A stretch of DNA of 53,042 nucleotides. Origin: Afipia sp. (GTDB taxonomy: Bacteria; Pseudomonadota; Alphaproteobacteria; Rhizobiales; Xanthobacteraceae). A program made the position numbers and the translations under genes. The stretch spans positions 1-53,042 of the forward strand of contig JAUSAX010000023.1 of the NCBI GenBank assembly GCA_030652315.1, in the 5' to 3' direction. The notes beneath the pieces were generated by a model that worked only from the letters and a program-made list of their open reading frames with translations, was not told the origin of the DNA and ran no database searches. Positions 51,854 to 53,042 of the stretch are shown here, one piece after another. The first letter of the stretch is position 1. Every line of letters starts with the position of its first letter.

Positions 51854-53035
51854 ATGCGTAAGATTGCAATTTTCGCAGGCGTCGTGGCCGCACTGGCTGC
51901 TGCACCGGCGACCGCCAACGACATCAAGATCGCGCTGATTCACGGCAAGACCGGCCCGCTGGAAGCCTACGCCAAGCAGACTGAAACCGGCCTGCGCATG
52001 GGCCTGGAATACGCCACCAAGAACACCATGATGATCGATGGCCGCAAGATTGTCCTCATTACCAAGGACGATCAGGGCAAGCCTGACCTCGCCAAGGCAG
52101 CGCTCGCTGAAGCCTATCAGGACGACAAGGTCGATCTCGCCATTGGCACCACTGCGTCTGGCGCTGCGCTGGCCATGCTGCCGGTCGCCGAAGAAAACAA
52201 GAAGGTGCTGATCGTCGAGCCGGCTGTGGCCGACGCCATCACCGGGGAGAAGTGGAATCGCTACATCTTCCGCACCGGCCGCAACTCGTCGCAGGACGCG
52301 ATCTCCAACGCGGTCGCTATCGGCAAGCAGGGCGTGACCATCGCCACCCTCGGCCAGGACAACGCGTTCGGCCGTGACGGCGTCGCTGCGTTCAAGGAAG
52401 CCCTCTCCAAGACCGGCGCAACGCTGGCTGCGGAAGAATACGTTCCACCCGCGACCACCGACTTTACGGCCGCAGGTCAGCGCCTGTTCGACGCGCTGAA
52501 GGACAAGCCTGGCCGCAAGATCATCTGGGTGATCTGGGCCGGCGGCGGCGATCCGCTGACCAAGATCCAGGACATGGACCCGAAGCGCTACAGCATCGAG
52601 CTCTCCACCGGCGGCAACATCCTGCCCGCGCTCGCCGCCTACAAGCGGCTGCCCGGCATGGAAGGCGCGACTTATTACTATTACGGCATCCCGAAAAATC
52701 CGATCAACGAGTGGCTCGTCACCGAACACCAGAAGCGCTTCAACGCGCCGCCGGACTTCTTCACGGCGGGCGGGTTCGCTGCGGCGATGGCGGCGGTCAC
52801 CGCTGTGCAGAAGGCCAAATCGACCGACACCGAGAAGCTGATTACTGCGATGGAAGGCATGGAATTCGATACGCCGAAGGGCAAGATGATGTTCCGCAAG
52901 GAAGACCATCAGGCGCTGCAAAGCATGTATCACTTCCGCGTCAAGGTCGATCCGAACCTCGCCTGGGCCGACAACGAGCTGGTGCGCGAACTCAAGATCG
53001 AGGACATGAACATCCCGATCAAGAACAAGCGGTAA
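51854..53035 (+). CDS. HAAT-type ABC transporter substrate-binding protein
   Basis: A 393-residue periplasmic protein of the LivK-like type 1 fold. A normal Sec signal (RKIAIFAGVVAALAAAPATA, cleavage near residue 21) is followed by DIKIALIHGKTGPLEAYAKQTETG, LITKDDQGKPDLAKAALAEAYQDDKVD, and LGQDNAFGRDGVAAFKEAL. It differs from the binding protein at 46077 in signal type and sequence. GGGGAGG precedes the ATG by 6 bases. Its permeases and ATPases are not in the window and probably follow downstream, as the gene ends 7 bases before the window does. Confidence 0.9.
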   Translation: MRKIAIFAGVVAALAAAPATANDIKIALIHGKTGPLEAYAKQTETGLRMGLEYATKNTMMIDGRKIVLITKDDQGKPDLAKAALAEAYQDDKVDLAIGTTASGAALAMLPVAEENKKVLIVEPAVADAITGEKWNRYIFRTGRNSSQDAISNAVAIGKQGVTIATLGQDNAFGRDGVAAFKEALSKTGATLAAEEYVPPATTDFTAAGQRLFDALKDKPGRKIIWVIWAGGGDPLTKIQDMDPKRYSIELSTGGNILPALAAYKRLPGMEGATYYYYGIPKNPINEWLVTEHQKRFNAPPDFFTAGGFAAAMAAVTAVQKAKSTDTEKLITAMEGMEFDTPKGKMMFRKEDHQALQSMYHFRVKVDPNLAWADNELVRELKIEDMNIPIKNKR

Positions 53036-53042
53036 GCTGAAG

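Noticed and set aside
1..53042. CRISPR arrays, insertion sequences, prophage, origin
   Set aside because: No regularly spaced repeats, transposase, integrase or phage genes were seen.

Overview
The window looks like ordinary chromosome from an alphaproteobacterium of the Bradyrhizobium / Rhodopseudomonas / Afipia group (Nitrobacteraceae). This rests on gene content (a full hopanoid core with the C-2 methylase HpnP), on high-GC coding sequence with tight start/stop overlaps, and on several short palindromic intergenic repeats of the kind scattered through Rhizobiales genomes. The genus is an inference. I see no tRNA, rRNA, CRISPR array, insertion sequence or prophage.

Region 1 (139-17632) is a hopanoid locus. 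hpnN (outer-membrane hopanoid delivery, minus strand) diverges from dxs-ispH-hpnH (plus strand; isoprenoid precursor supply, then addition of adenosine to the hopane). Converging on these is a long minus-strand run that reads hpnP, an HI0933-type flavoprotein, hpnB, hpnC, hpnD, hpnE, shc, hpnG. The encoded path runs from isoprenoid precursors (Dxs, IspH) through farnesyl diphosphate to squalene (HpnD, HpnC, HpnE), then to hopene (Shc), adenosylhopane (HpnH) and ribosylhopane-type products (HpnG), with 2-methylation by HpnP. Later side-chain genes (hpnI/J/K/O) are not in the window.

Region 2 (17871-22011) holds single plus-strand genes: a zinc-less medium-chain reductase, an oxalate/formate-antiporter-like MFS carrier and a gamma-glutamyltransferase-family enzyme.

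Region 3 (22293-33342) is a sugar/sugar-acid module. The minus strand encodes an ABC importer (ATPase, Tat-type binding protein, two permeases) followed by a DenD-like dehydrogenase, KDG kinase and KDPG aldolase. The plus strand diverges with a XylD-type aldonate dehydratase and two SDR dehydrogenases. Together they suggest aldose import, oxidation to aldonate, dehydration to a 2-keto-3-deoxy acid, phosphorylation and aldol cleavage. A dyad at 29755-29778 sits in the shared control region.

Region 4 (33551-37008) holds a membrane class III nucleotide cyclase fused to a SUMF1/FGE-like extracytoplasmic domain, a small secreted DUF4399 protein and an MHS-type MFS symporter.

Region 5 (37058-47222) is one long minus-strand operon. 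It encodes a branched-chain-amino-acid-type ABC importer (binding protein, LivH, a LivM-LivG fusion, LivF), an Ldh-family dehydrogenase, an HpcH/HpaI aldolase, a UxaA/GarD-family dehydratase and a second IlvD/Edd dehydratase, and looks like a sugar-acid catabolic unit.

Region 6 (47526-53035) has a small secreted protein, a second RND/MMPL-type exporter, trhO-slyX, and a solo periplasmic binding protein at the window end.

The least expected items are the cyclase-SUMF1 receptor-like fusion, a duplicated permease junction that creates a coupled 32-codon ORF (25936-26080), the flavoprotein inside the hopanoid run, and the sugar-acid operon served by an amino-acid-type importer.
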